Made by a program: the position numbers and the translations under genes
Shown here: one piece after another, positions 11,164 to 23,185 of the stretch
Layout: each line of letters begins with the position of its first letter
How positions within the stretch are numbered: the stretch's first letter is position 1
Assembly: GCA_004352715.1 (NCBI GenBank)
Contig: SCFE01000073.1
Span: forward strand, 618,565-682,564
Reading direction: 5' to 3'
Origin: Hofstenia miamia
Lineage: Eukaryota > Xenacoelomorpha > Acoela
DNA: 64,000 nucleotides
The notes under the pieces: generated by a model
The model's database searches: none
Told to the model about the DNA's origin: nothing
What the model saw: only the letters and a program-made list of their open reading frames with translations

Positions 11164-13593
11164 TTAATTGAAAATTATCATCTCATCCAAAAGTAATAGG
11201 GAAGTCGCCAATTGATAAGAGTATATCAGTGTAATTTGCGAATTCATTTGAAGTTCGGTTTCTTCCAGAATAGCCACCAATGAAATATCAAATATTTCTA
11301 ATTCATCGGTTAAATCTTCAATGGCAATATTTTTCGCAAAAATCCTTAACAGCGCAAAAATTGTTGAATTGCGTATTATCAGTATTTTTGACATGGTGGT
11401 AAGGACCTCACATCAGTATCCATATTTTTCAAAGCACATTCCACTTCGATTCTTTTTTCATTGCGAAACATCTGCTCAGTAGCAACAAAAAATTACACAT
11501 TTAGCAGTTTTTGTGTTTTAGGGTAAATTATCAATCATTGTTTGATATTCTTAAACTACAATAGTCTTGAACAAAGCAACCAACATGTAACCTTATTATC
11601 TCAAAAAGTGCTATTATTCAGCAAAATGCGTAAGCTTTCTTATTAAAATGTAAAACAAAAAATTTAAGTGAGCAACCAGTATTTTTGTTACCAGGACGAC
11701 ATAACCCAACTTTTGAACAAAGGTTCACTAGAAGTCTCAATAAGTCCCTTATCACCACCGATGTTGCACAAAATTTCTGCAACATTTTATATATGCTTTG
11801 AGAGAATTCGTCCAAGACATAATTAGAAATTTTCTTATCTAAATGAAAGGATCTTGGACTCCAAACATTTTTAGGAACCTTTTTTATTAATGACAAGCAA
11901 TTTTCTGCTGACAATCGCTACTAACAATATGAAAAAACTGCTACATATTTATTAGCATTTATTAATTTTTGAAAAATTGTTGTAAATCCTTAATTGATTT
12001 GGAGGGTTTTCAAGCAGTAGCCTTAGTAACATCATTGATGATTGCTAGAGAACTCATGTTTTCTAAAATCTAGTATGAGGTGAAGAAATTCAGCCACAGT
12101 TTATCCTACAGTGTTTTCCCGAGATTAGGGGAGTGTTGTATATTTGTGAATGACCATTTTTTGAAATATATTTTTTAGGATCTACAATCTAAAATTGTTA
12201 ATTCAGAGCATAGAGAGTGCGTGCCTAAAGCTGAAAGTTATTTCCTCATGAGAGCTTTGCTTTTGAAACCAAAATTTTTGTACTAAGAATTGAATTTCTT
12301 CTAGTGAATTTTACAAGATATTCCATAATACGATTCGTTAATAAGTTTTACAAATCATTTCATTTAGAATCAAAGAATTTGTTTTTGTTTGTTATGCTTT
12401 AAAATTGGTAAAATATCTTTAACAACCATTTTTTTTAAATTTAAAGTCCTTTTGCTTCTCGTGATGATTAGGAAATCAGTCTTTTGATTTAGTTGATAAT
12501 TGAATTTATATGTAAGAATGAATTTGCCTATTTGTAGGCTTACAAACTAAACTAGAATAAGGAAAAAAATGTTAGTTACTAACATAACTGAAGAACTAGT
12601 GAAAATAACATTTAAATTACAAAAATTTGAAATATAATTTTGATAACAAAAAGCTAAACCTCAGCAACATTGCTTTTAGCAATTCTTTGACCTTCAGAAT
12701 TTTCATAAAATGGTACATAATTGCTAAGATTTTGTAAATATATGTAAATTTATCAAGAATATTTGTAAATATATTTTGAAAATTTGCAATAAATGGATCA
12801 CAAATATGTACATAGATAAAATGTTGGTGAGGTGAGTACAATACAAATTCTTTCCACTGGATTAATCACTGTCTAAAATTTATTAAAAACCCAGTTTTTG
12901 AAAAAAATTTCTTTGATTTTTTAATGGAAAGGTATACATTTCAAAAACTATTTAAATATTTAAAAATAATTTGAATACTAAATCAAAATTTTGCATTTCA
13001 CAAACAAATAGTTGAGTCGTTTGTAAAAAGACTTAAAAGAGAAGAAATTCTACATCTTTCTTCGCCACATTTAAAGTTTACTTAATTTTACTAATTCATA
13101 TATTATTTTATTCATCCCAATGCACAAAACAAACATTATTTGAAAATTGATAAAGTAATTGGTTATTACTTAACCCGAACACTTGGTTTCAAACTACAAA
13201 TTATATTTTTAAAAAAAATTATGTGCAAATTTCACATAATACTGAATCAAGTATTAAATTATGCTGAAACATAGTGAGAGCTGATTTGTTTGGATGAGAC
13301 TTCATTAAATAATGTGGGCTATACAAGAGTAAATTGCTTACGTCTTTTTTCTGTACATCATATAGCAATATTATATCGTACATGTCACTGGATAACAGAA
13401 TTTGGTGCATTAAATTATGAAGTGAAGGATACTTGCATGCCAATCCTTGTATGAAGAGATTTAGTGCCTATTTCTGGCGTGTGATGCAAAGTGATTCCAA
13501 TTTGAAGTTGTGTTTTGTCAGGCAATAAATTCAAATTTTCATGTATGCGGACAAAAGTTGGGTCATCACATTCATTTTCAGATTGATTTTCCA
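11164..13593 (-). other. Possible multi-exon gene encoding a helical-repeat-like protein
   Basis: Several minus-strand open pieces look exonic: 13593 downward (Met start 17 bases after a TTTTAG acceptor); a piece ending near 13341 at donor GTAAGC; 12841-12670; 11914-11700, with donor GTAACA after RP; 11470-11412, with donor GTGAGG after DTD; and a last piece ending at a TAA at 11164. They are leucine-rich and amphipathic (for example VIRDLLRLLVNLCSKVG and LTDELEIFDISLVAILEE), in the style of ARM/HEAT helices. Reading phases do not all join cleanly and I recognise no family. The whole could be chance frames or a decayed gene. Confidence 0.25.
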
Positions 13594-14266
13594 TTTAATG
13601 AAATGTGACTTACTAAAACTTAGATTTCCAATACTTCTCTTCTTGATCCTTTAATGTTCTTGAAATGTGAGTTGTTCAGATTATCGATATTTATCTGCTG
13701 ATAAATTGCCAGATGAAAAAATCTATGCTACGAAGACACCTTAAACATCATCTTGAACCATAGATCAATAATTTTTTTTAAAGAATAAAATTTTTTAGCT
13801 TTAATTCAGTGTCAAAAGAAAATCAAAATATTCTATAAACACCTAATATTTACTATATCTTTTTATAAAAGTTTTGTAATGCCATTTGTTCCACAAAACT
13901 TCGCTACTGAGAGTGCTTAGAAACAAATCACTAGTATTTCTTTTATTTATGTGTATTTTTGTTAAATTTATAAAAAATGTTAAGACCAGAAATGTTTTAA
14001 AAAATCTTATGCACTTAAAATTCATTTATAAAGGTTTTTTAAACATTCAAATGTTTTTCATGGAACTATAGCACAGAAGTATCATGAAATTCGAGATAAT
14101 TTGTTTCTAAGTATCGCACTATATTAAGATTGCACACAAATTTAATAGTTAAACAATAACAATTACTATCTAAAATATATGTTTGACTGTTAATTATTAT
14201 AATAATATTCAATCTGATAAATTTTTCTTGTCTATTGGCCTTATACAAAAATTATTTGAGTATAAT

Positions 14267-14420
14267 GTCAATAGGCAAAAAATCATTTGTTATGAACTTT
14301 GGCTTGTTTCATTTATTTAGGGACAATTTCTTCTACAAATCTTGTCAATAGGCAAAAAATCATTTGTTATGAACTTTGGCTTGTTTCATTTATTTAGGGA
14401 CAATTTCTTCTACAAATCTT
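14267..14420. repeat. 77-bp tandem direct repeat (2 copies)
   Basis: Bases 14267-14343 are repeated at 14344-14420, apparently without mismatch, beginning GTCAATAGGCAAAAAATC. The pair sits directly beyond the 3' side of the minus-strand Penelope-like fragment, where such elements often carry repeated terminal sequence. Confidence 0.92.
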
Positions 14421-14429
14421 TTGAATACA

Positions 14430-15372
14430 AAATATCTTTAAAATACTACGGTCTCCTATGTATATTTAATAGTTGATCTTTCTTAGTTTTCTTAATTAAA
14501 ATTGCTTCACCGATTTTTTGGATAGTGTGATCTTTACAGTATATAGAAATTATCTCCTCTTGCAGTAAGTTTACGTAAATATCTCTGATCTTAGGAACCC
14601 ATTTAGATGTTCTCACAATTCTGATTCTTATATATCTTTTAGTTTCTACGATATATGATTTTTTACAATCATCACATTGGTATTTATATATTAAAGAAGA
14701 AACTAAATTTTTCAGTCTTTCTTTTTAATGATGTTCAATGTTTTAATTGATGTAAATGTTGGTTTTGTCTTTTTCTGCTTTAGTTTGGTGTTCATTATTA
14801 TAATATTTTCTTTACTTTAATGACTTGGTTCCTGCAATAGGGAAGTTTCAAATATATACTACTCTTAGTTTCATCAGTGACATTCTGCATTTTTTTTTTA
14901 GTTTGATTATTATATAAAAACATGTCATTTGAGAACTTCTTGATAATGTTGTGTGGATAACCATTTTTCTCTAATGTCTGAAATATTCTTTCAGTGGCAT
15001 CTGTTAAATGTTGATAATTTGATGATGTTAGTTTAGCAAAATTAAATAATGTTTTTATGGTGTTAGTTTTGTATGCTTTACTACAATAAGAGCTATATGG
15101 AATGTAGAGTCCAGAATTGTTGACTTGATGTGCCAACTGGTTTCATGATAGTTTTTGTAGATATGTATGCACACACATGTTGTTGATTTCAATTTACAGA
15201 GTAAATTTCATCTCTGGTAGCGTTATGTAGGTAATTTAAAATTTCTTTAGCTTCATCTTGGTTATTAAAAATTGAAAATGTATCATCCACATATCTTACA
15301 TAAAATTCTTTTCAATGATATTCATTGCAAATGCTGCTGTTGGTCATAAGGCTGATCCCAATTGCCATTCCC

Positions 15373-15375
<3 letters not shown>
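14430..15375 (-). mobile_element. Penelope-like retroelement remnant (RT plus GIY-YIG)
   Basis: Read on the minus strand. EFYVRYVDDTFSIF (about 15310-15270) is the RT palm with YVDD. An open piece at 15136-14798 carries GLYIPYSSYCSKAYKTNTIK and TLEKNGYPHNIIKKF, the region after the palm typical of Penelope-like elements. YQCDDCKKSYIVETKRYIRI (about 14680-14620) is a degenerate GIY-YIG nuclease start with its preceding CxxC. Frame breaks separate the parts, so the element is inactive. The 5' part is missing; a (TA)n tract and an assembly gap follow. Confidence 0.75.

Positions 15376-15412
<37 letters not shown>
15376..15412. repeat. (TA)n microsatellite
   Basis: Uninterrupted TA dinucleotides adjoining the Penelope-like fragment. 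Confidence 0.95.
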
Positions 15413-15415
<3 letters not shown>

Positions 15416-15570
15416 GAGTTTATTATCTATTACCAATAATGGTTGCAAATCATTACATGATATTACTTTTACAACGGTATTTCATATGAAAGGTTTATCA
15501 AAGATATGCTTTCATATCAATAATGGTGTTTCATTTTTTTCTTGTCGTGTATGAAATTATTCTCACATTT

Positions 15571-16570
15571 NNNNNNNNNNNNNNNNNNNNNNNNNNNNNN
15601 NNNNNNNNNNNNNNNNNNNNNNNNNNNNNNNNNNNNNNNNNNNNNNNNNNNNNNNNNNNNNNNNNNNNNNNNNNNNNNNNNNNNNNNNNNNNNNNNNNNN
15701 NNNNNNNNNNNNNNNNNNNNNNNNNNNNNNNNNNNNNNNNNNNNNNNNNNNNNNNNNNNNNNNNNNNNNNNNNNNNNNNNNNNNNNNNNNNNNNNNNNNN
15801 NNNNNNNNNNNNNNNNNNNNNNNNNNNNNNNNNNNNNNNNNNNNNNNNNNNNNNNNNNNNNNNNNNNNNNNNNNNNNNNNNNNNNNNNNNNNNNNNNNNN
15901 NNNNNNNNNNNNNNNNNNNNNNNNNNNNNNNNNNNNNNNNNNNNNNNNNNNNNNNNNNNNNNNNNNNNNNNNNNNNNNNNNNNNNNNNNNNNNNNNNNNN
16001 NNNNNNNNNNNNNNNNNNNNNNNNNNNNNNNNNNNNNNNNNNNNNNNNNNNNNNNNNNNNNNNNNNNNNNNNNNNNNNNNNNNNNNNNNNNNNNNNNNNN
16101 NNNNNNNNNNNNNNNNNNNNNNNNNNNNNNNNNNNNNNNNNNNNNNNNNNNNNNNNNNNNNNNNNNNNNNNNNNNNNNNNNNNNNNNNNNNNNNNNNNNN
16201 NNNNNNNNNNNNNNNNNNNNNNNNNNNNNNNNNNNNNNNNNNNNNNNNNNNNNNNNNNNNNNNNNNNNNNNNNNNNNNNNNNNNNNNNNNNNNNNNNNNN
16301 NNNNNNNNNNNNNNNNNNNNNNNNNNNNNNNNNNNNNNNNNNNNNNNNNNNNNNNNNNNNNNNNNNNNNNNNNNNNNNNNNNNNNNNNNNNNNNNNNNNN
16401 NNNNNNNNNNNNNNNNNNNNNNNNNNNNNNNNNNNNNNNNNNNNNNNNNNNNNNNNNNNNNNNNNNNNNNNNNNNNNNNNNNNNNNNNNNNNNNNNNNNN
16501 NNNNNNNNNNNNNNNNNNNNNNNNNNNNNNNNNNNNNNNNNNNNNNNNNNNNNNNNNNNNNNNNNNNNNN
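15571..16570. other. Assembly gap (1000 N)
   Basis: Exactly 1000 N, probably a fixed-size scaffold gap, followed by (TA)n. Any open frame crossing it is meaningless. Confidence 0.99.
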
Positions 16571-16582
16571 TATATATATATA

Positions 16583-17971
16583 TGTATATTATAGCATAAT
16601 CCTATTAAACTGATAACATCGTAACAAAGAAAAAGAAAAAACAATGTAAAACTCTAATCAAAAACTCAGATCAATTTATTAGAATTAGAACTCAATGATT
16701 TTGCCAAATTGTAAAAGCAATTATTGGTCGCTATTAATTTGACAAAACGCATGTGGACATTACGCTTCGCATTAATTTTAGCTAGCCACGTGGTTCACGC
16801 AAAACTTAATTATATGGACATAAGAAATCAATTTGCGACTGGTGCTTGTTTCACTGGTAAATATGTTTAATGAAATTCTATATAAATAGAAATGAAGCGC
16901 TGTAAAAATGATGGAAATTTATCCTTTAGTAGTTTATCTTTGCTTCATCTTTTGATTAATTATATTTAAATGCGCAGCTAAGCATTCATTGTGTGTAATG
17001 ATAGAGGGCTGTTTGTGAGGGATTGTTATTAGATGTCAGCCTCGGTAATTGCATGCAAATAAGTTATGGCTAGGAGTAGGAATGTTTTTCTTGTGCTTAG
17101 CTGGCTACCACTTGCTCGTATTACATGTAGTAACAAGTACGCAAAAGGCTGATAGCCACCATAGGTATGTTGATTACTAATACTATTTTAGATCCAAATT
17201 GTTTGACTAATCAGAGACTGATAAGAGACCGTATTGATTATATCGTATCTATATGTAGGTTAGAAGCTGCTGTAGTTCATAGTTATCTTTTTATTTTGTC
17301 TGTAGCTAGTGTTGTGCTTTTTTTACGTGTCAGTCATTATTGTATATATCTTTTTATTAAATGTAGGAAGCTGCCCTAATTTTATATTAGCTATTTTTAA
17401 TTCGTGTAATAGCAGCTATTGTCAGTTTGCAATATGTTATCTTACTCGTACATTAAAGTAACACGTATTGAGAATGAGAGTTAAGCCGATTAGTGACTGG
17501 TATTTATTACACCATTAGTAAGGCACATATAACAATAAAACGCTTTCATTGAGACTGAGCTGGGTTGCAGCGGATGAAACGATTGATATGGATGAATGGA
17601 ATGGATCGAACTGTTGAGGGACTGCAAACTGTCTTTGTTATATAGCTTCGGGCAAGTGTGCCCATCACATTCTCTGTTATTACTTTTGAAGATGCTACCT
17701 AAATAGATGTGGTGAATTGTTATGCTGGCTTTAGATTATTAATTAAGTTATCTCTATAGTTATACAAATACAAAAGAACAGTGAGAGTGAACGTACACAT
17801 TACTTTGCATATTGGAATATGTATTGTGTTGTATCTAAATTATTCTATGCTATTCTGCACATCCTTTGCTTGGGTGATGATGTTACAATATATATATATA
17901 TATATATATATATNNNNNNNNNNNNNNNNNNNNNNNNNNNNNNNNNNNNNNNNNNNNNNNNNNNNNNNNNN

Positions 17972-18045
<74 letters not shown>

Positions 18046-18690
18046 TCCAAACAACTCTTAGTTTACTATTAGTGACAAAACTTCATTTGAAATAAATATA
18101 GAAGGCCAGCATTGAAATTCTGAAATATGGCCCTGCGCACACATAGGCATAATAGTCATTATAAGAGCAAGAAACCTTTACATTCTACTTGCTGGAATCA
18201 AATAAATTTGACATAAAACCCTTTATTTTATTTCACAAGATAAATAACCATTATGCTCTACATTCCCATTCAATTAAGTCAAACAGGAGAAAATAACTAT
18301 ATTACTTTACAGTATTTTACTGCTCGCCACGATTACAGTAGGCCTTGAGAATGAAAAATGAGACCTAAAAGTGACTTTAGATGCAAGATCATGTAAATGG
18401 CAAAATTGAGATTGATATGTTATGAAAATACCACATAAACTTTTGCATCTCCTGATAAATCAACTTTAATATAATTCTAAATCAATATTTTAGTATGCGG
18501 TAGAAACTGTTTTGACTATCAATGAAAAAAGTATATATTTAAATTAGCAAAACACGAGAAATGCACTTTTTGAAATATATTGCAGCTTGAGTAGGACCCA
18601 TATTCATACGGGTATTTGCCTAGTAATAGGTAAATCCTCTTGACAATGCAGTGTGAATCATCACAATCAGAAAGAAATTGAGTGCTTATA
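16583..18690. other. No gene seen; (TA)n around a 58-base gap
   Basis: Unique AT-rich sequence. (TA)n tracts lie at 17888-17913 and 17972-18042 around the N-gap at 17914-17971. A 70-codon open stretch at 17167-17379 has no recognisable motif. Confidence 0.6.
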
Positions 18691-18705
18691 TATTTTGTTT
18701 TTTAG

Positions 18706-19670
18706 AGTTGACAATGGTTTAGAGAATGTCGCTTATTAATTCCACTACATTCAGCACATTTGAAGATAGAGGACTTACTCAAATAGGAAACAAAAAGAAT
18801 AATTTGGCGTGTGCTTTAAATTGTTGAGTGCCGACTTTGAAACATTCATTTTTTCTTTGCAAATGTTGAAAGAAGCAAAATTATCAGAAATTGAAAGTGT
18901 TATAAGTATGCAATTAGAAGTATATCCAGGATCTACTAAATATAATGCTTAAAGGTTCTGACAGCAATTATCACAAATATTTTTTACATACGAGTAGCGT
19001 TATAATGTATAATTAAGGATGTTGCTATTTGTGGAATTGAATGTAAATTGCGATCTTTAGACCATAGTTGCTATTGGCGGATTAGCAGGGGTGGCAGACT
19101 GGCAAAAAACAGAGGCCTCGCCTCTGAGAGGCCTCATCTTAATCAGTGGCGTAGCCACGGTCGACAAGTGCCTCGTGTGGAAGAAAAATGGCGCAGTCAT
19201 CGCAAGAGATCGCCATGCAGCTCATAATTTGATAAGAGCTTGTGCCGTGGTGCTTTGTTTTCTTATATCAAAACTTATTTTTTTACTTTTTTAGAAATTA
19301 CGTATTCTACTGTGTTGTTTAAATAAACCATTAAAATTCTGAAAATACACAGAAAACAGATCATTTACATGGTAACAATTTGTAGATAAAAAAATGACAC
19401 AATATTCTACAAATTCCGCTAGTTTTCTGTGGCGCTCTTGAAGCAGTAGATTTCCCAAATTTCCTTTGAACTGCCGCCCAAGAACCCTCATCCTTATTTG
19501 GGGCTCTGCCTCAGACACCATCGTATGGGCCTCAAACTTTCAATTTGCCGTATCAAGTTACTTGGTTCTTGTACGCTGAAGAATATGATGTGAAACTAGA
19601 TGGTCTCTGGTACAACATTAGTGTCATGTTGTTTTGCCTGAAGAACTGCCTGAATTGCATTATTAAATGA
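18706..19670 (+). pseudogene. GPCR pseudogene, central part replaced
   Basis: Paralogue of the receptor at 1.8-3.0 kb. The 5' part (ATG at 18726, preceded by acceptor GTTTTTTAG ending at 18705) encodes LINSTTFSTFEDRGLTQIGN, matching the intact gene's INSTAF...EDKGISQIGN. The 3' part (19545-19670) encodes QVTWFLYAEEYDVKLDGLWY and ends CLNCIIK then stop, matching exon 2 through TM7. Everything from TM1 to TM6 is absent. In its place lies about 0.7 kb of other sequence, partly GC-richer (19085-19260) and containing GTGGCGTAGCCA, a string seen at DNA-transposon ends. The two GPCR sequences lie in the same orientation about 17 kb apart. Confidence 0.8.
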
Positions 19671-19821
19671 TTTGCTGAAGCTAATTTATTTTAGATTTAG
19701 ATCAGTTAAAATTACTCCGCAAATTAATTTTGTTTTTTTTGGATGCATTGTTATTCATGCAGGTATAAACAAGATTCAAAGAAAAAGAAATCTGCTACAC
19801 GAACGCCTATACTTAAGAGCA

Positions 19822-20535
19822 TAGGCGCCGCGAGCGGGGGCAAGGGGCAGCTGCCCCCCTTTCGTGGTGAGTTGATTGAATTGAGTTTTATCAAATCGAA
19901 ATTTCTAATTTCTTAGTAATACTTGACTTAAATAAATTTAAAATGTATTACTGAACAAAATGCATTGGAACATATTTTTACTGAATGAAATACAATTATC
20001 AATTTTTCAATTCTAATGTATATAGATGTAATTGTGTGAATTATACTATTAATACATAAAACACACAATCATTTTTAGGTGAATACAAATTGTGTCTAGA
20101 TCGTTATATAAAACCTTTAATTCCTTAAACCAGGTTAAATCTTTGATTAATATCTGGAAAATAATGGAATTAATTTGAAATTTACTTCCATTTGAAATGC
20201 ATTGTATCAGACATAAATTATTTTTGTAATTGATTTCAAAATAGTTTAGTGGTAAAAAATAACATAAAATGGGTATATATTTTTACATTTTACACATGGG
20301 ATGGGAGAGTAAAGCAGATTTTAGCACATTACTTCAGATAATCGAATGCTTTGAAAATAAGATCTCACCTCTTTGTTCTCTTTCAATTAAATGATTAATG
20401 TTCCTCAAAAAGAAATTGATTTGAAATACAATATTTTTTCCACAAAAAACAAGTTTCTAAAATATCACACGTCACACGTGCACAATTTTTTTGCCCCTCT
20501 AAGAAGTTTCTAGCTGCGCCCTTGCTTAGGAGGAA
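19822..20535. mobile_element. Putative non-autonomous DNA transposon with GC-rich ends
   Basis: An AT-rich segment bounded by GC-rich ends that are roughly inverted: TAGGCGCCGCGAGCGGGGGC at the left and, read in reverse complement at the right, GGGCGCAGCTAGAAAC with GAGGGGC. The interior has no coding capacity. The match is imperfect and I could not define a target-site duplication, so family and exact ends are uncertain. Confidence 0.4.
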
Positions 20536-21739
20536 GATATACTTTAAGAAGTTAGGTTCGAATACAACATGCCTATGTCGATTATTAGTTAGTTAACATT
20601 TTTTGCGAGTTAAATTTGAGGCCGTACAGTGTGGTTAAATGTAAGTGGAGTGCTTGTAAAACAAAAAACCTTGCAATAAAGGTGGAAGATGATTCAAAAA
20701 CCAGTAAGCTTTCAAATAGTAGATCTGCAGCTTTGGAATATATACCGGCAAGTCCGGATTTTAGTGCTTAGTCGGGAGGGCAATAGCCTGTCGCATTTGT
20801 CCGATATGATCTATCTACGAATTTGTATGTTTTGTAACAGACAATTCAACAAGTTGGGAAGGTTTACCCATTTTTAAAAACTGGTGTAGTTTATAGCCCC
20901 TGTTACTATCACACGTTCTATAAGTGAGCAATTGGATTTTAATGTACAACACAACAAGTTTAATGTTCGCAAAGGGCGTTCTTTTAACAAAAAATGTAAA
21001 TATTTGCCAAAACAAATCAATATATTAGTTTTTTCCTGTCTGCTTGTTATTTGTTTTCCATAATTAAGTTTTCAAATGTAAAATTAATAATATATATTTA
21101 AATGAGCAAGATGCTTAAGTTGGTGTAATTTCTAAAATAAATGTTTTGTCAAAATCGGACCCTTTTAAATAAATTTCTGCTGGGATCTTTGGGGTTCCTC
21201 AACAATTGCGGAAGAACTATAAATTTGCACAAACTTTCATCATTTTGTTATCTTGTAAATCAATTCGTTGTTTTATGATGACACTAGAATTTTGAGCCTA
21301 ATTTTCATTTCTTTAGTAAATAATGCGTGTCATGGGCACAGATTTAATTCAAATTTGGCACTAGTTGGGAATAATGGACCATTATACATAGAATTTACAA
21401 AACAATGTTTCAGGTAAAAATATTAAGCAGTTGTAGAGTCATTAAATAAAGATTATTAGGGGAAAGTACCCCCGCCCCCTCCCCCTCCACCAGTAGAAAT
21501 AGGTTCAAGTTGCAATTTAAGTTTCTTGGAATATTAAAAAAAATTAATAGAAAATAAAGAATGAGAAACAAATTTTTTAGAAGTGTGAATTACAAGAAAA
21601 AGCAAGCAAGATAAAACTCTCGTGGACTACTACCTTCTGTATGCAAGTCATGTTGAAATGAATCTGTTATTATTTTATGTGAAAGCAATCGTCACATTAA
21701 AGTCAAGCATAACCCCAAATGAAAGAAGAGTAATCTTGA
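20536..21739. other. No gene seen
   Basis: Short open pieces only (for example 20600-20770, plus). A C-rich tract lies near 21470-21492. Nothing recognisable. Confidence 0.5.
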
Positions 21740-21860
21740 GATAAGATATTGCTTATTCACAAAAATATTAACAATTAGAAATTTTTAATTTATCTTAATA
21801 AAATATACAAATATATATGCAAAACAATCTGTTTAATAAATCTACAGGGCTAGGAATGAT
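21740..21860. repeat. GATAAGATATTG dispersed repeat, copy 1
   Basis: Contains GATAAGATATTGCTTATTCA, then AAATATTAACAATTAGAAA and TAATTTATCT. The same string order occurs at 57090-57240 and 63590-63740, each near LINE fragments. Probably the 3' end of a LINE inserted on the minus strand. Confidence 0.6.
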
Positions 21861-22099
21861 CGACTAAATGCATTTCAAGTAAAGGCATAATCATCATTTT
21901 AGCATATGTAACCAAGGCAAGACTTAATTGGACTGAGGCAAAATTTTAATGTGTTTCTAAGGGCTTTAAATTTTTCAAAGTTCTTTATCTCTTAGGCAAT
22001 GATAATATTTTTACTTTAATAAATTTGAGTTAATTTGTTAAAGTAAATGCATATTTATATGTTTGTATAAAAGATACAAATGTGAAGATTTCAACAAAG

Positions 22100-23185
22100 C
22101 CACTTAAATTCTTAATCAACACTTAGAAGAAATTTTCTATACAGCATGTCCCCTTGGGAGGTCAACAATTGGCTATAGAGATCCTTTCCTCATTACTCAA
22201 GTAATCAATATCCCTCTGCGAAAGAAAAGCAAACTTTTGAGAAATGGAAAATTAGCTGAAGCAAAAAAGATAGAGGATCAACTGCTCAGTTCCATAAAAA
22301 ATTATCAACAAATCTAGGAAAACCTGCAGGTCAACATGGTGGGTATATATCAACAGTCTAGTAAAAAAACAAAGATGGTGAGTGTAGGTTTGATGTGAAC
22401 GAGATGAAGGAGGCTTTTAATTCGATATCTAGTTCTAAAGGCTTTGGAAATTTTAGGATAGATTTCTCAGGTTTCCAAAGCAAAGATGTGATTTCCCATT
22501 TCACAGCCATAGAAGTCTTCTCGCATCTCAAAAAATTACGACGTGCATCATCAGAATTCAATGGACTGCCACATTGGGTCTTCAAATATAGAGAAGGCTA
22601 CATCACTGAGCACGTTTGCTCAATAGTGAATCTTACACTCATTTATTCTCTGCTTCCTTGTAAATGGAACATCTCGAACACAAAGCTATTCCCGAAGATT
22701 TCCAAACTGGAATCAAGAAATGTAGACCAATATCAATCTCTCCGATTATAGATCGTTTGTTTGAAAGGATGGTTTAAGAAAAGTATGTCTCTTTCTTTTA
22801 CCAGAAGTCAATTAGTCATTCACATTTCGGATTCCGCAAAAACAGTTTAACTACGTGAACTTTCTTCAAAATTTTGCATAATGACATGAAGTTGAGAAGG
22901 TAATATGACTACTGCAGACTGGTCATAGTCGATATGACCAAAGACTTTGACACCGTCAGTCAGAACTCAATTTTGAATGGAATTAAACCCTAAATTCAAG
23001 ATTGAACAATTACATTTTAAAATGGTATGGAACTTCTTAAGTGGCCGTTGTCAATATCTAGATGAGTCCGTTCAAAGTTGCTCTTCACCAACGTTGGAGT
23101 TCTCCAAGAAACGATAAATGGTCCAATCTGCTTTAATGTATCAGTGGATTATGCATACAATTCTCCGGAAGGCGGTGGTGATATG
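22100..23185 (+). mobile_element. Non-LTR retrotransposon remnant (second LINE family)
   Basis: An RT lead-in (LKKLRRASSEFNGLPHWVFK near 22535), then in shifting frames PISISPIIDRLFERMV near 22730, HFGFRKNSLTT near 22825, VIVDMTKDFDTVSQNS near 22925 and CPFQSC-type thumb remnants to about 23180. Amino-acid choices differ from the LINE at 5.7 kb, so this is a different family. Multiple frameshifts make it inactive. Endonuclease and palm YADD parts are not visible. Confidence 0.7.

Noticed and set aside
15517-16644. Open frames of 350-375 codons across the 1000-N gap
   Set aside because: They consist almost wholly of N and have no coding content; the same holds for those at 33181-34531 and 53200-53886.
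19822-20535. GC-rich palindromic GGGGCAGCTGCCCC as a CpG island or promoter
   Set aside because: The strong inverted match with the right end 0.7 kb away, and the lack of any gene, fit a transposon terminus better.
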